This document shows, piece after piece, positions 1-6,283 of a DNA stretch of 9,208 nucleotides. Made by a program: the position numbers and the translations under genes. Position 1 is the first letter of the stretch, and each line of letters starts with the position of its first letter. The stretch is from an uncultured Clostridia bacterium (lineage in GTDB: Bacteria; Bacillota; Clostridia; Oscillospirales; Oscillospiraceae). The notes beneath the pieces are model-generated. The model was given only the letters and a program-made list of their open reading frames with translations. It searched no databases and was not told where the DNA came from. Where the stretch lies: contig CAMWQV010000045.1 of the NCBI GenBank assembly GCA_947176425.1, positions 1 to 9,208 of the forward strand. Reading direction: 5' to 3'.

Positions 1-139
1 TTGTTTTTCTTATTTATAGTATGCTTAAAAATTTAAAAATATCAGTCATTTTTTTATCTTTTTCTTTTAGTTTGCATATCACGGGATAATAGGCAAAAAA
101 AGAATTAATCCAAAAGGTAAGACAAAAAAGGAGGATTTT

Positions 140-1168
140 ATGAATATTTATGTTCACAACAAAATTACATTTGCGAGCGATTTTAATGATAAATCTATGC
201 AAAAGGTTCTTTCCACCATCTTGCGTGGCAACAATACTGCACCAAGTTCGCTTACCAGTGCTAAGTTTTCGATAGAAGAACTCTGTCGATATAATCGGAT
301 GAGCTTCGATTTCAACGCACTGATTCCAATGCCTGAAGAACTGGACATGGAAACCGACATTGATCCCAGCCTCGGACATACGCTGTATCGAGCATACCAG
401 AATCTTCCGCATATCTTAGCGAGTCGAATCATCCAAGCGGAATCTATTGAGGATATATTTACTGACGGTTCTGAAAACGATGTACGCAGGCAGTATGACA
501 CTATTATTAGGCAAATCGAGCAAATCGAACTTGCCGAAAACAGCTCTCCTTTTGTGGCAGAGATTGGACGAAAATTAATGGCACTGTATCTTCCTGTAAT
601 TTCTCATTTTGAAACTTATCGTTGGAAGTCCTCTGAAATGCCAGAAATAGACTGTTTTTCCGTTTTTTCAACTGCAGACAAAATGGATATTGAGGTCAGG
701 ATGAAAAAAGCACTGAAAATCACATCTCTCCATCCTCTATCCCTTTTAGACTTTCTTGAGACAGAAGCCGGAAAGAATATGTTTGCTTTAGGAGAGAAAT
801 GCTACGCAAATATTCAGAAATACGGATATGCTGCTTTCTCCGACTGGCAGCTTGCAAACTGGGGAACAGGGAGCAATGCTCTTGGGACATCTGTGGATTG
901 GGATGCTCGGCAGATTTCTTTTCTAACATCAATAAATATGCCGGAACCTGTTGCACTGGCTTTGTATAAAATGTTCCCTGAAGTGGAATTTGAATGGAAG
1001 TATATGAGTTCCGAGTACGGCATAAATGTTGGAATTGTCAGCAGCAAGAACAGTGAGTATACGTCTCACAAATTTGCAGACCTTTCTGAAGAAGCTTACA
1101 ATGCACATAGAGAATACAGTGGTATGAACAAAAAAATACCGCCTGCGGCAATTGAATTGCCGTTTTGA
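140..1168 (+). CDS. YubB/Api92-like ferredoxin-like domain protein
   Basis: The 342-residue product resembles the YubB/Api92 (DUF1281) family, proteins of unknown biochemical role found on plasmids, conjugative elements and phages. Two family hallmarks are visible: an N-terminal strand followed by FDFNALIPMPEEL (residues 56-68), and a C-terminal segment CYANIQKYGY...DWQLANWGT (about 221-243) leading into a predicted ferredoxin-like end (about 255-300). Residues about 85-200 are a mostly helical stretch that looks like an insertion relative to the usual 200-250 residue members. The customary N-terminal Trp-Cys pair is absent, and the last hallmark reads NWGTGSNA rather than the common NWGTKWNA. 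The start is set by AAGGAGGA at about 129-136, just upstream of ATG 140. A -10-like GATAAT lies at 85-90, without a good -35. No nucleic-acid or enzyme active site can be named; the family assignment is from memory of its motifs. Confidence 0.85.
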   Translation: MNIYVHNKITFASDFNDKSMQKVLSTILRGNNTAPSSLTSAKFSIEELCRYNRMSFDFNALIPMPEELDMETDIDPSLGHTLYRAYQNLPHILASRIIQAESIEDIFTDGSENDVRRQYDTIIRQIEQIELAENSSPFVAEIGRKLMALYLPVISHFETYRWKSSEMPEIDCFSVFSTADKMDIEVRMKKALKITSLHPLSLLDFLETEAGKNMFALGEKCYANIQKYGYAAFSDWQLANWGTGSNALGTSVDWDARQISFLTSINMPEPVALALYKMFPEVEFEWKYMSSEYGINVGIVSSKNSEYTSHKFADLSEEAYNAHREYSGMNKKIPPAAIELPF

Positions 1169-1203
1169 TAGGCAGTTCTTTTATAAAAAATGCTGGTGTT
1201 GCA

Positions 1204-1209
1204 TATAAT
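1204..1209 (+). promoter_or_regulatory. Possible -10 element before the 62-residue ORF
   Basis: A consensus TATAAT sits in the string GCATATAATATA about 46 nt before the start codon at 1255. The -35 at the right distance (TTATAA, 1181-1186) is poor, so this is a tentative promoter. The same GCATATAATATA string recurs before the gene at 7096. Confidence 0.35.
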
Positions 1210-1254
1210 ATATACGCAAGCCATAATTTATTCGTTTCAACAGGAGGAACCAAA

Positions 1255-1443
1255 ATGCAATACAATTCAAATATTCAGACACGGCAGTCCATACCGCCGG
1301 CCCTAAAAAGAACAGGCGTAGACCTGAGCCGGTTCTACATTCGCAGCGGCGTCCGTGAAAACTGCTTCTGCGAAAAAAATCCGCAATACCGGATGAACCC
1401 ATTACCAACCAGTGAGGCAAGAGAACGGGCAGGATTACGCTGA
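1255..1443 (+). CDS. Small hypothetical protein, 62 residues
   Basis: This gene is not recognised. The ATG at 1255 is preceded by CAGGAGGAACCAAA, a near-perfect ribosome binding site, so I prefer it to an in-frame start at 1165 that has none. The product begins MQYNSNIQTRQ, is basic, has two cysteines (NCFCEK, close together) and several arginines, and shows no membrane segment. It lies 86 nt after the YubB-like gene. A TATAAT at 1204-1209 with a weak TTATAA about 17 nt upstream suggests it may be transcribed separately. The stop overlaps a further ATG (TGATG at 1441-1445) that opens only a 22-codon frame. Because the DNA downstream looks decayed, the protein may be the surviving N-terminus of something longer. 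Confidence 0.55.
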   Translation: MQYNSNIQTRQSIPPALKRTGVDLSRFYIRSGVRENCFCEKNPQYRMNPLPTSEARERAGLR

Positions 1444-1863
1444 TGGGAAAAAAGGCTCTTGTGTTCCAGCCTATTATTTGGGCGCAGCTTTCGCACTGCT
1501 GCTGTATATGATGCCTTAGTATTGTTGTATAGTTTTTTCACCGGCAGGAAAGAAGTGCCAGCCTGAATCGGAAATCCGCTGAGATCTTCAACTTCCTCTC
1601 CAGAACGCAGGCTCTGTCTGTCTGATAATGAAGGGAGCTACCCAAGTTTCTGCTACAGGAAGCAAACGGGTAAATGTCTCTATGGACCAGGAAGTGCCGC
1701 TGGATGGACATAGAAGCAAGCTGATTGTTCAGCTGTTGAGAAAAAGGGGAGTGACCAGATCTTAGAGATCGGGTTCTGCGAGGGAAGATATACGCATCAG
1801 AAACATACAGCGGGTAGCTGAGTCTTACTTGAACTGTTTTTTCAGAAAGATGCTTTGGACCGC

Positions 1864-1892
1864 TTGACTTTGCGGGAAAAATCTGATAGGAT
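1864..1892 (+). promoter_or_regulatory. Extended -10 promoter inside the gene-poor stretch
   Basis: TTGACT (1864-1869, five of six consensus bases) is followed after exactly 17 nt by TAGGAT (1887-1892), with an upstream TG (1884-1885) that makes it an extended -10. Transcription would start near 1899. No coding frame with a ribosome binding site follows; instead a rho-independent terminator lies about 75 nt downstream. Confidence 0.5.
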
Positions 1893-1898
1893 AGTCAT

Positions 1899-2016
1899 AG
1901 TCCTGCTCATGTATGGACATATCATCTGTATCCCGTGTACGTTTCCCTAATATCCTCCATAGAAGAGAGCATAAGGACCGGCTTCGCCGTAATGGTGAGA
2001 CAGGTCCTCTTTTTTT
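1899..2016 (+). ncRNA. Candidate small structured RNA, about 117 nt
   Basis: The predicted RNA runs from the start site of the promoter at 1864-1892 to the T-tract of the terminator at 1974-2016. Its 5' half can form a stem of TATGGA (1912-1917) with TCCATA (1956-1961), continued by ATAT (1919-1922) with ATAT (1950-1953) across a small internal loop. Its 3' half is the terminator hairpin, which contains an inner CGGC-TTC-GCCG stem. There is no open frame of note inside. I do not recognise it as a known RNA family. It could equally be the remnant leader of a lost gene. Confidence 0.35.
1974..2016 (+). terminator. Rho-independent terminator
   Basis: AGGACC (1974-1979) pairs with GGTCCT (2003-2008), enclosing an inner CGGC/GCCG stem with a TTC loop (1979-1989). 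A C and seven T residues follow. On the plus strand no intact gene lies immediately upstream, so it ends either the candidate small RNA or a decayed unit. Confidence 0.55.
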
Positions 2017-2037
2017 GCTCCCAATTATATATTTTTT

Positions 2038-2074
2038 CAAAAAGAACAGGGGGCAGAAGAAAAACTTCCGCCCC
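2038..2074 (-). terminator. Rho-independent terminator of the three-gene minus operon
   Basis: GGGGC-A-GAAG (2050-2059) pairs with CTTC-C-GCCCC (2065-2074) around a five-base A loop. Read on the minus strand the stem is followed by CTGTTCTTTTTG. It lies 66 nt past the stop of the gene ending at 2140 and is well placed to end that operon. Confidence 0.7.
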
Positions 2075-2139
2075 GCAATCTGTTTCGATTTTCTCTAAAA
2101 ATGTCTTTGTGCAGCCCGATAGGGGGAGTCCTGTATAGG

Positions 2140-2622
2140 TTACTGATAATTGGATGCCCATTCTGCGACAGAGAACTCCGTATCGGTACAGCCCCATTCT
2201 GACAGCCCCTGCCGGACAAATTGCTCCAGGGTTTCTTCTACAATAGATGCCAGCTGTTTCAGTCGAAACTCCCAGTTTTCAAATTCCTCGGCGGCCTTTT
2301 TGTACGTGAATGCATTGCGAAACTGTTCGTTTTCCATAAAAATTTCAACTTCTTCGTCAGGATCAAAATCATATGCGAGCGACCACATTTCTCTCGAAAT
2401 ATTGAACGGATTATGTGCATCAGTGCCGCGGAGATCAACGAGATGGCACATATCTACTCCATTGGGTGTCCAGTCCTCTATCTCGAATCCGCACTCAACG
2501 CCGTTTTCTTCATAGGGCATAATGCGGAAGCCGGAATTGTTGATAACAGACAGAATTTTGAAAACAGCTTCTTTTTGCAGGTTTTCCTTGTTGTTCACGG
2601 GGGTACCCATAGTGCTTTTCAT
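2140..2622 (-). CDS. Hypothetical protein, 160 residues (operon gene 3)
   Basis: This gene is not recognised. The start at 2622 is chosen because AAAGGAGGA lies just upstream; a longer in-frame reading from 2661 would overlap the previous gene and has no such site. The product begins MKSTMGTPVNNKENL, is acidic overall (DFDPDEEVEIFMENEQF, about 85-101), and ends in a helical stretch (about 105-145) rich in Glu, Phe and Leu. The middle (GFRIMPYEENGVECGFEIEDW, about 31-51) reads as a compact alpha/beta fold. No signal peptide, membrane helix or catalytic motif is visible. The ribosome binding site overlaps the stop codon of the upstream gene, so translation is probably coupled. It is the last gene before the terminator at 2038-2074. 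Confidence 0.75.
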   Translation of the reverse strand: MKSTMGTPVNNKENLQKEAVFKILSVINNSGFRIMPYEENGVECGFEIEDWTPNGVDMCHLVDLRGTDAHNPFNISREMWSLAYDFDPDEEVEIFMENEQFRNAFTYKKAAEEFENWEFRLKQLASIVEETLEQFVRQGLSEWGCTDTEFSVAEWASNYQ

Positions 2623-2636
2623 AAAAATCCTCCTTT

Positions 2637-2930
2637 TTATTCTGCCACTTCCAAAACCCAAGTGGCTCCATACTCATCCATCTCGGACTTGCGGACATTG
2701 AAAAAATACGGCACAGTATGATCATCCACATATAATGCAGAAAATACTATATCGGGATGGTAATCGGACGCTGGTACTGTAAGCGCTGGCACTCGTGATT
2801 TTTCAGCAATATAGGAATGCATATAAAATGCAGAGTTCCAACGTATTCCGCCCAGATCGGAAATGAACACCAATTTTCCAGGCTCTATGTGCTGGACATC
2901 TTCTTTTTTTACTACTTTGAAATTTTTCAT
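2637..2930 (-). CDS. Hypothetical protein, 97 residues (operon gene 2)
   Basis: This gene is not recognised. ATG 2930 is preceded by AAAAGAGGATTCATTT, a fair ribosome binding site. The product begins MKNFKVVKKEDVQHI and is a small soluble protein with alternating hydrophobic strands (KLVFISDLGGIRW, about 19-31; IVFSALYVDDHTVPYFF, about 61-77) and no cysteines, signal or membrane segment. It ends 14 nt before the next gene on the same strand, whose Shine-Dalgarno overlaps this stop codon, and begins 55 nt after the preceding gene, so it is the middle member of a three-gene operon. Confidence 0.75.
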   Translation of the reverse strand: MKNFKVVKKEDVQHIEPGKLVFISDLGGIRWNSAFYMHSYIAEKSRVPALTVPASDYHPDIVFSALYVDDHTVPYFFNVRKSEMDEYGATWVLEVAE

Positions 2931-2985
2931 AAATGAATCCTCTTTTCTTATATAAGCCGAATTGAGATAGGGAGATTCACACAGA

Positions 2986-3450
2986 TTAATACTCGCATTT
3001 TGTAGTCCAGTCTGGATCGTTCAAAATGAGGCGTGCCTGCTTCTCTGCAAGGGTTGTGATATCGATATACTCGCAGCTTGTACTGGTAACAACCGTTGCA
3101 AGCCCTATGACATACTTCATGTTCTCGTGTCCGGATTCTAAGATAATGACTGCATCGCCGTCCGCAATGTATTCCTGAAGAGCTTTGAGAAAATCGTCGT
3201 AGGAGGCGTCTTCATCGTCGTCTTCATCTATATCTGCGTCTTCATCGCCGTCGATAGGCTGTGTACTGCAGAGACCGGAAATACTTCCATAAACGCCGAA
3301 TCCGAACACAGGGCTTCCGTCGGAATCTTTGTCCTCCCACAGATCAATGGGATTTTCGCTGCCACAAACGCGGCTCATGAGTTCCCGAAACTTCTCAGGA
3401 TCTTTCACATGAAAGTAGTTGGTACGGATTGTGCAAGAATAATTAGCCAT
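2986..3450 (-). CDS. Acidic hypothetical protein, 154 residues (operon gene 1)
   Basis: The product begins MANYSCTIRTNYFHVKD and resembles a widespread but uncharacterised group from gut clostridial mobile elements and phages that opens with MANY...RTNYF and ends in a hydrophobic alpha/beta half; this likeness is from memory. A strongly acidic linker (DGDEDADIDEDDDEDASYDD, about 67-86) separates an N-terminal part (1-65, with FGFGVYGSISG) from a C-terminal part (about 87-150, with VIILESGHENMKYVIGLA). No enzyme motif is visible. AGAAAGGA sits about 10 nt before ATG 3450. It heads the minus operon and is divergent from the AAA ATPase gene; I found no strong minus-strand promoter in the 216-nt gap. 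Confidence 0.75.
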   Translation of the reverse strand: MANYSCTIRTNYFHVKDPEKFRELMSRVCGSENPIDLWEDKDSDGSPVFGFGVYGSISGLCSTQPIDGDEDADIDEDDDEDASYDDFLKALQEYIADGDAVIILESGHENMKYVIGLATVVTSTSCEYIDITTLAEKQARLILNDPDWTTKCEY

Positions 3451-3600
3451 TTCAATTTTTCCTTTCTTAATTTCCTTAAATGTTGGATTGCTGTGTAATA
3501 TGCCATTTTATAAAAAAATATAAATACTCTAGGAGGGAATAGGGGGGTCATCGCAATTGGTAAGTCGTTTGAAAAAATTGAAATTTTTAGAAAATGTGAC

Positions 3601-3629
3601 TTGAAAAATATTATTAAAAATGGTATGAT
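3601..3629 (+). promoter_or_regulatory. Extended -10 promoter of the AAA/DUF4143 gene
   Basis: TTGAAA (3601-3606), a 17-nt spacer and TATGAT (3624-3629), with TGG directly before the -10, make a strong vegetative promoter. The start site should fall near 3636, leaving a leader of about 30 nt before ATG 3667. The surrounding DNA is very AT-rich. Confidence 0.7.
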
Positions 3630-3666
3630 GAATCCAATATAAGCCATAAGGAAAGGAGCATACTCC

Positions 3667-4986
3667 ATGTTAAGAAGGAAAATAGAACAGATTCTAACGA
3701 ACTGGAAGAACACCGAGGGTCACAAGCCTCTGTTGATTAAGGGCTGCCGACAATGTGGAAAGACGTTTTCCGTTCTGGATTTTGCTCACAAACACTACAA
3801 AAATGTTGTTTATCTGAATTTCTTTGAAAACACAAACTACACATCGGTCTTTGCCGGATCTCTGGAGGTAGACAATATCGTGATGATGCTGACGGCACTG
3901 TTGGGGGAGAGAGCAGTCTTTGAGCCAGGGAAAACGGTACTTGTTCTGGATGAAATACAGGAATGTCCGGATGCCAGAACTGCACTCAAATTTTTCCGGA
4001 CAGACGGTCGCTACGATGTCATTGGAACAGGTTCCTTGCTTGGCGTCAAAGGATACGGAAAAGAGCCAAGATCGATTCCGGTGGGATCAGAAACTATCGT
4101 GGATATGTATCCTCTGGATTTTGAGGAGTTTCTTTGGGCAAACGGGATTGATCCTTCTGTCATTGGTATGCTGAAAACACATTTAGCGGAAGAGACCCCT
4201 GTTCCTGATGCACTTCATGCACGGATGCAGCAGCTGTTGCTGCAATATGCTGTGGTCGGAGGAATGCCAGATGCGGTTCAAAATTTTGTTGAGACAAAAC
4301 AGATGAATGAAGTTCTTCGTATTCAGCGGGATATCGTGCGTTCCTACGAGGATGACATGGTAAAATATGCGGAAAGGAAAGACAAATCAAAGATTAGAGA
4401 ATGTTTCCAATCCATTCCCAAACAACTCAGCAAAGAAAACAAAAAATTCCAGTATTCCGTCATAAAGAAGGGTTCTTCCGCCTCAAAATATGAAGGCAGT
4501 CTGCAATGGATTGAAGACGCAGGAATCATTTCCCGCTGCTACAACCTCTCTATTACGGAACTTCCTTTGGACGGAAATGCAGTGCAGGATGTTTTCAAAG
4601 TTTATATGAAAGACTGCGGTCTGTTTGTCAGTATGCTGGAGGATGGCACGCAGTTTGATGTTCTGCAGGGGAATTTACTTGGGTACAAAGGAGCCATTTT
4701 TGAAAACCTAATTGCAGATATCTTTGCGAAAATGGGACGTAAACTGTATTATTTTCATAAAGACAGCGGATTAGAGATTGATTTTGTCATTCGATATAAG
4801 GGGAAATGTACATTGGTTGAAGTCAAAGCTGTTACCGGAAATGCAAAGAGCCTGAAAACAATCATGCGGCATCCGGAAAAATATCATGTTGAGAGTGCGA
4901 TCAAGCTGGGAAATTATAATGTAGGCAGGTCAGAATCGATACTGACAATCCCTTTATATATGGCATTTTTACTCACAGATTTTTAA
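3667..4986 (+). CDS. AAA_14/DUF4143 family ATP-binding protein
   Basis: The 439-residue protein has the full architecture of the AAA_14 + DUF4143 family, which are P-loop ATPases of uncertain cellular role. The Walker A is GCRQCGKT (26-33), the Walker B VLVLDEIQ (91-98) and a sensor-like segment is VIGTGSLLG (118-126). The DUF4143 half (about 200-400) includes a winged-helix-like part (YAERKDKSKIRECFQSIPKQ, about 234-253; SLQWIEDAGII, 278-288) and a restriction-endonuclease-like end with E346, GLEIDFVI (368-375) and VEVKA (384-388), the E-D-ExK pattern of a PD-(D/E)xK-type fold. Length is typical. AAGGAAAGGAG sits 8 nt before ATG 3667. The gene stands alone between its own promoter and terminator. 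No partner or substrate is indicated by the neighbours. Confidence 0.93.
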   Translation: MLRRKIEQILTNWKNTEGHKPLLIKGCRQCGKTFSVLDFAHKHYKNVVYLNFFENTNYTSVFAGSLEVDNIVMMLTALLGERAVFEPGKTVLVLDEIQECPDARTALKFFRTDGRYDVIGTGSLLGVKGYGKEPRSIPVGSETIVDMYPLDFEEFLWANGIDPSVIGMLKTHLAEETPVPDALHARMQQLLLQYAVVGGMPDAVQNFVETKQMNEVLRIQRDIVRSYEDDMVKYAERKDKSKIRECFQSIPKQLSKENKKFQYSVIKKGSSASKYEGSLQWIEDAGIISRCYNLSITELPLDGNAVQDVFKVYMKDCGLFVSMLEDGTQFDVLQGNLLGYKGAIFENLIADIFAKMGRKLYYFHKDSGLEIDFVIRYKGKCTLVEVKAVTGNAKSLKTIMRHPEKYHVESAIKLGNYNVGRSESILTIPLYMAFLLTDF

Positions 4987-5034
4987 TTTTTCAAAGCAAA
5001 AAAAGCAGCAAATGAGTTGCTTCTTGCAGATAGA

Positions 5035-5078
5035 AAAAAGCACCGAAGATTCTGATTGAAGGATCTCCGGTGCTTTTT
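5035..5078 (+). terminator. Strong rho-independent terminator after the AAA gene
   Basis: AAAAAGCACCG (5035-5045) pairs with CGGTGCTTTTT (5068-5078), extended inward past one mismatch by AGAT/ATCT (5047-5050 with 5063-5066), with a 12-nt loop. The symmetrical A- and T-tracts mean it could also act on the minus strand. Confidence 0.9.
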
Positions 5079-5243
5079 GTATGGAGTTTAATCTTCAAGA
5101 AGGGAAGGGGAATCATTTTGCCGTACAGACAAAACAACTTCTGGGACCTGTTTGTTCAGCCAACAATATTACTTTTAACATTGGCATTCTGACATTGTAT
5201 TTGGGACTGCAATTTCATTAAAGAATGGTTCTGGGATAAAAAT

Positions 5244-5308
5244 ATTCTGGAATACACTACTATTCTGACCTGATGGATTGAAGTCAGAAAAACATGAATT
5301 TCCAGAAT
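5244..5308. repeat. Nested inverted repeats
   Basis: ATTCTGGAA (5244-5252) is perfectly complementary to TTCCAGAAT (5300-5308). Nested inside, TTCTGAC (5263-5269) is perfectly complementary to GTCAGAA (5283-5289). The element could form a two-tier stem in RNA or a cruciform in DNA; no T-tract follows, so it is not a plain terminator. Confidence 0.55.
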
Positions 5309-5376
5309 TTTAGAAACTTTTTCTGTGGAAGATGACTCAAATAACCTGTTTATTCAGAAATCGGAACAAAAATGAA

Positions 5377-5434
5377 GTAAAAGTCCGAAGCGATCATTTT
5401 TAGGGATATTTGATAACTTTTAGAAGACTTTTAC
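5377..5434. repeat. 9-bp inverted repeat
   Basis: GTAAAAGTC (5377-5385) is perfectly complementary to GACTTTTAC (5426-5434) across a 40-nt loop. It lies 69 nt after the nested repeat at 5244-5308. The arms are short and AT-rich, so its significance is uncertain. Confidence 0.4.
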
Positions 5435-5554
5435 CCTCTACATCCTTCTGTCCTGATACCCTGATCCTACGATTAGACTGCACTTCTGCCCTATATATTA
5501 TAGATTCCTACGCAGCTTTATGTTCCGAACCCCATTAGTTTTTGCCGAATCTGC

Positions 5555-5721
5555 ATTCGCTGCGCTCATTCCGATTCTGACCTCCACTCGCTGCGCTCGC
5601 TCTCGGTCTCAGAGGCAGTGTCGTATAAAAGAAGCGCAGTCTCGACGAGGCAGGGGGTTTTCTTCCATGCCGGCTAAGAAAATGTATTCGCACCCTGAAT
5701 GCGAGGAGTGAGCGCAGCGAA
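5555..5721. repeat. TTCGCTGCGCTCA repeat family, two direct and one inverted copy
   Basis: TTCGCTGCGCTCATTCC (5556-5572) recurs as ACTCGCTGCGCTCGCTC (5586-5602) 31 nt on, and as an inverted copy GGAGTGAGCGCAGCGAA (5705-5721) that matches the first in 16 of 17 positions. The outer pair could close a loop of about 130 nt. The inverted copy directly precedes the 10-C run. Confidence 0.6.
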
Positions 5722-5764
5722 CGAGTCTATAATCCCCCCCCCCACTCGAAAACAGCGGCAAAGC

Positions 5765-5802
5765 AAAAGCGGCACCGTCGGGAAACAACGGAACCGCTTT
5801 TT
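5765..5802 (+). terminator. Terminator-like hairpin
   Basis: AAAAGCGG (5765-5772) pairs with CCGCTTTT (5794-5801), and inside a symmetrical 2x2 internal loop CCGT (5775-5778) pairs with ACGG (5788-5791). Five T residues (5798-5802) close the 3' side, so it could terminate plus-strand transcription, though no gene precedes it. Confidence 0.4.
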
Positions 5803-5867
5803 GGGCAGGTGTTTTCATCGCAGGGGTGCGACAGAAGGACTGCCCGTGCTTGCGCAGTTTTCAAGCA

Positions 5868-5951
5868 GGGGTTACATACGTTGCCGCTTGCGCGGACGGA
5901 GCCAAGGTCTCGCATAAAACGCTCTCGGTTATCAGCCGCCGTATGTACCCC
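5868..5951. repeat. 12-bp bulged inverted repeat next to a C-run
   Basis: GGGGT-T-ACATACG (5868-5880) pairs with CGTATGTACCCC (5940-5951) with only one bulged T. The 59-nt interior holds a small CCGC/GCGG hairpin (5884-5895). Together with the neighbouring C-run it gives a strand-asymmetric structured site of the kind found at nick regions, but no nic consensus is recognised. Confidence 0.5.
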
Positions 5952-6100
5952 CCCTTCGCTCACCCAAACGGATGAGGTCAGACGAGGACGGGGTGCTTCC
6001 GTAAAGAGGAACACAGCCAGCTCCCAGTCGAAAATTAAGCCTCACAGGACGGCTGAGAGTTTGAATTTGGCTTCCTTACAAAAGCAAATCTTTATTTTTA

Positions 6101-6283
6101 CTGATAGTGCCGCACGAGAAAAGGCTGGTGCAGATAAAAAATCGCACGTTCAGTACGCCCATTCTATGCAACGGCGGTCGCCCGCTATAAGATGCCGGAA
6201 GCGTTAAATGGACGAAAGCACACGGCAGAGCCTGAAAAAGATGCCGGTGTTTTCGTCCCGCTGTCCGTGTGCGGCACTATCAG
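6101..6283. repeat. 15-bp perfect inverted repeat enclosing a pseudoknot-capable core
   Basis: CTGATAGTGCCGCAC (6101-6115) is perfectly complementary to GTGCGGCACTATCAG (6269-6283). Inside, two adjacent 8-mers pair with downstream partners in crossing order: GGACGAAA (6210-6217) with TTTCGTCC (6251-6258), and GCACACGG (6218-6225) with CCGTGTGC (6265-6272). The second partner overlaps the outer right arm, so alternative folds are possible. GATGCCGG occurs twice (6191-6198, 6240-6247). A 34-codon frame from ATG 6192 to 6296 (MPEALNGRKH...) crosses the core without a ribosome binding site. Confidence 0.7.

Larger units (their letters stand above)
1444..2139. other. Gene-poor stretch between convergent units
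   Basis: I see no credible protein gene across these roughly 700 bases. Open frames are short and lack ribosome binding sites. The longest readable stretch opens at ATG 1628 (MKGATQVSATGSK...) and stops at 1765 after 45 codons with no Shine-Dalgarno; it could be a gene relic. The second half holds a promoter-like element, a terminator on the plus strand and a terminator on the minus strand, each listed separately. The stretch may be decayed coding DNA. Confidence 0.6.
5095..5520. other. AT-rich non-coding stretch with inverted repeats
   Basis: No frame is convincing: the longest reading (from TTG 5118, LPYRQNNFWDLFVQPT...) is broken by a stop after 24 codons. The stretch carries two inverted-repeat systems, listed separately, and repeated ATTCTG-type words. 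It may be decayed coding DNA or a structured spacer. Confidence 0.6.

Noticed and set aside
5118..5192. A 24-codon frame with a GGGAAGGGG upstream, possible small protein
   Set aside because: It uses a TTG start, stops after 24 codons, and the continuation is broken by more stops; not enough to call a gene or a pseudogene.
5809..6207. A 132-codon plus-strand frame
   Set aside because: It is Arg/Ser-rich with no domain features or Shine-Dalgarno and sits in GC-rich hairpin DNA where other frames are also open; more likely spurious.
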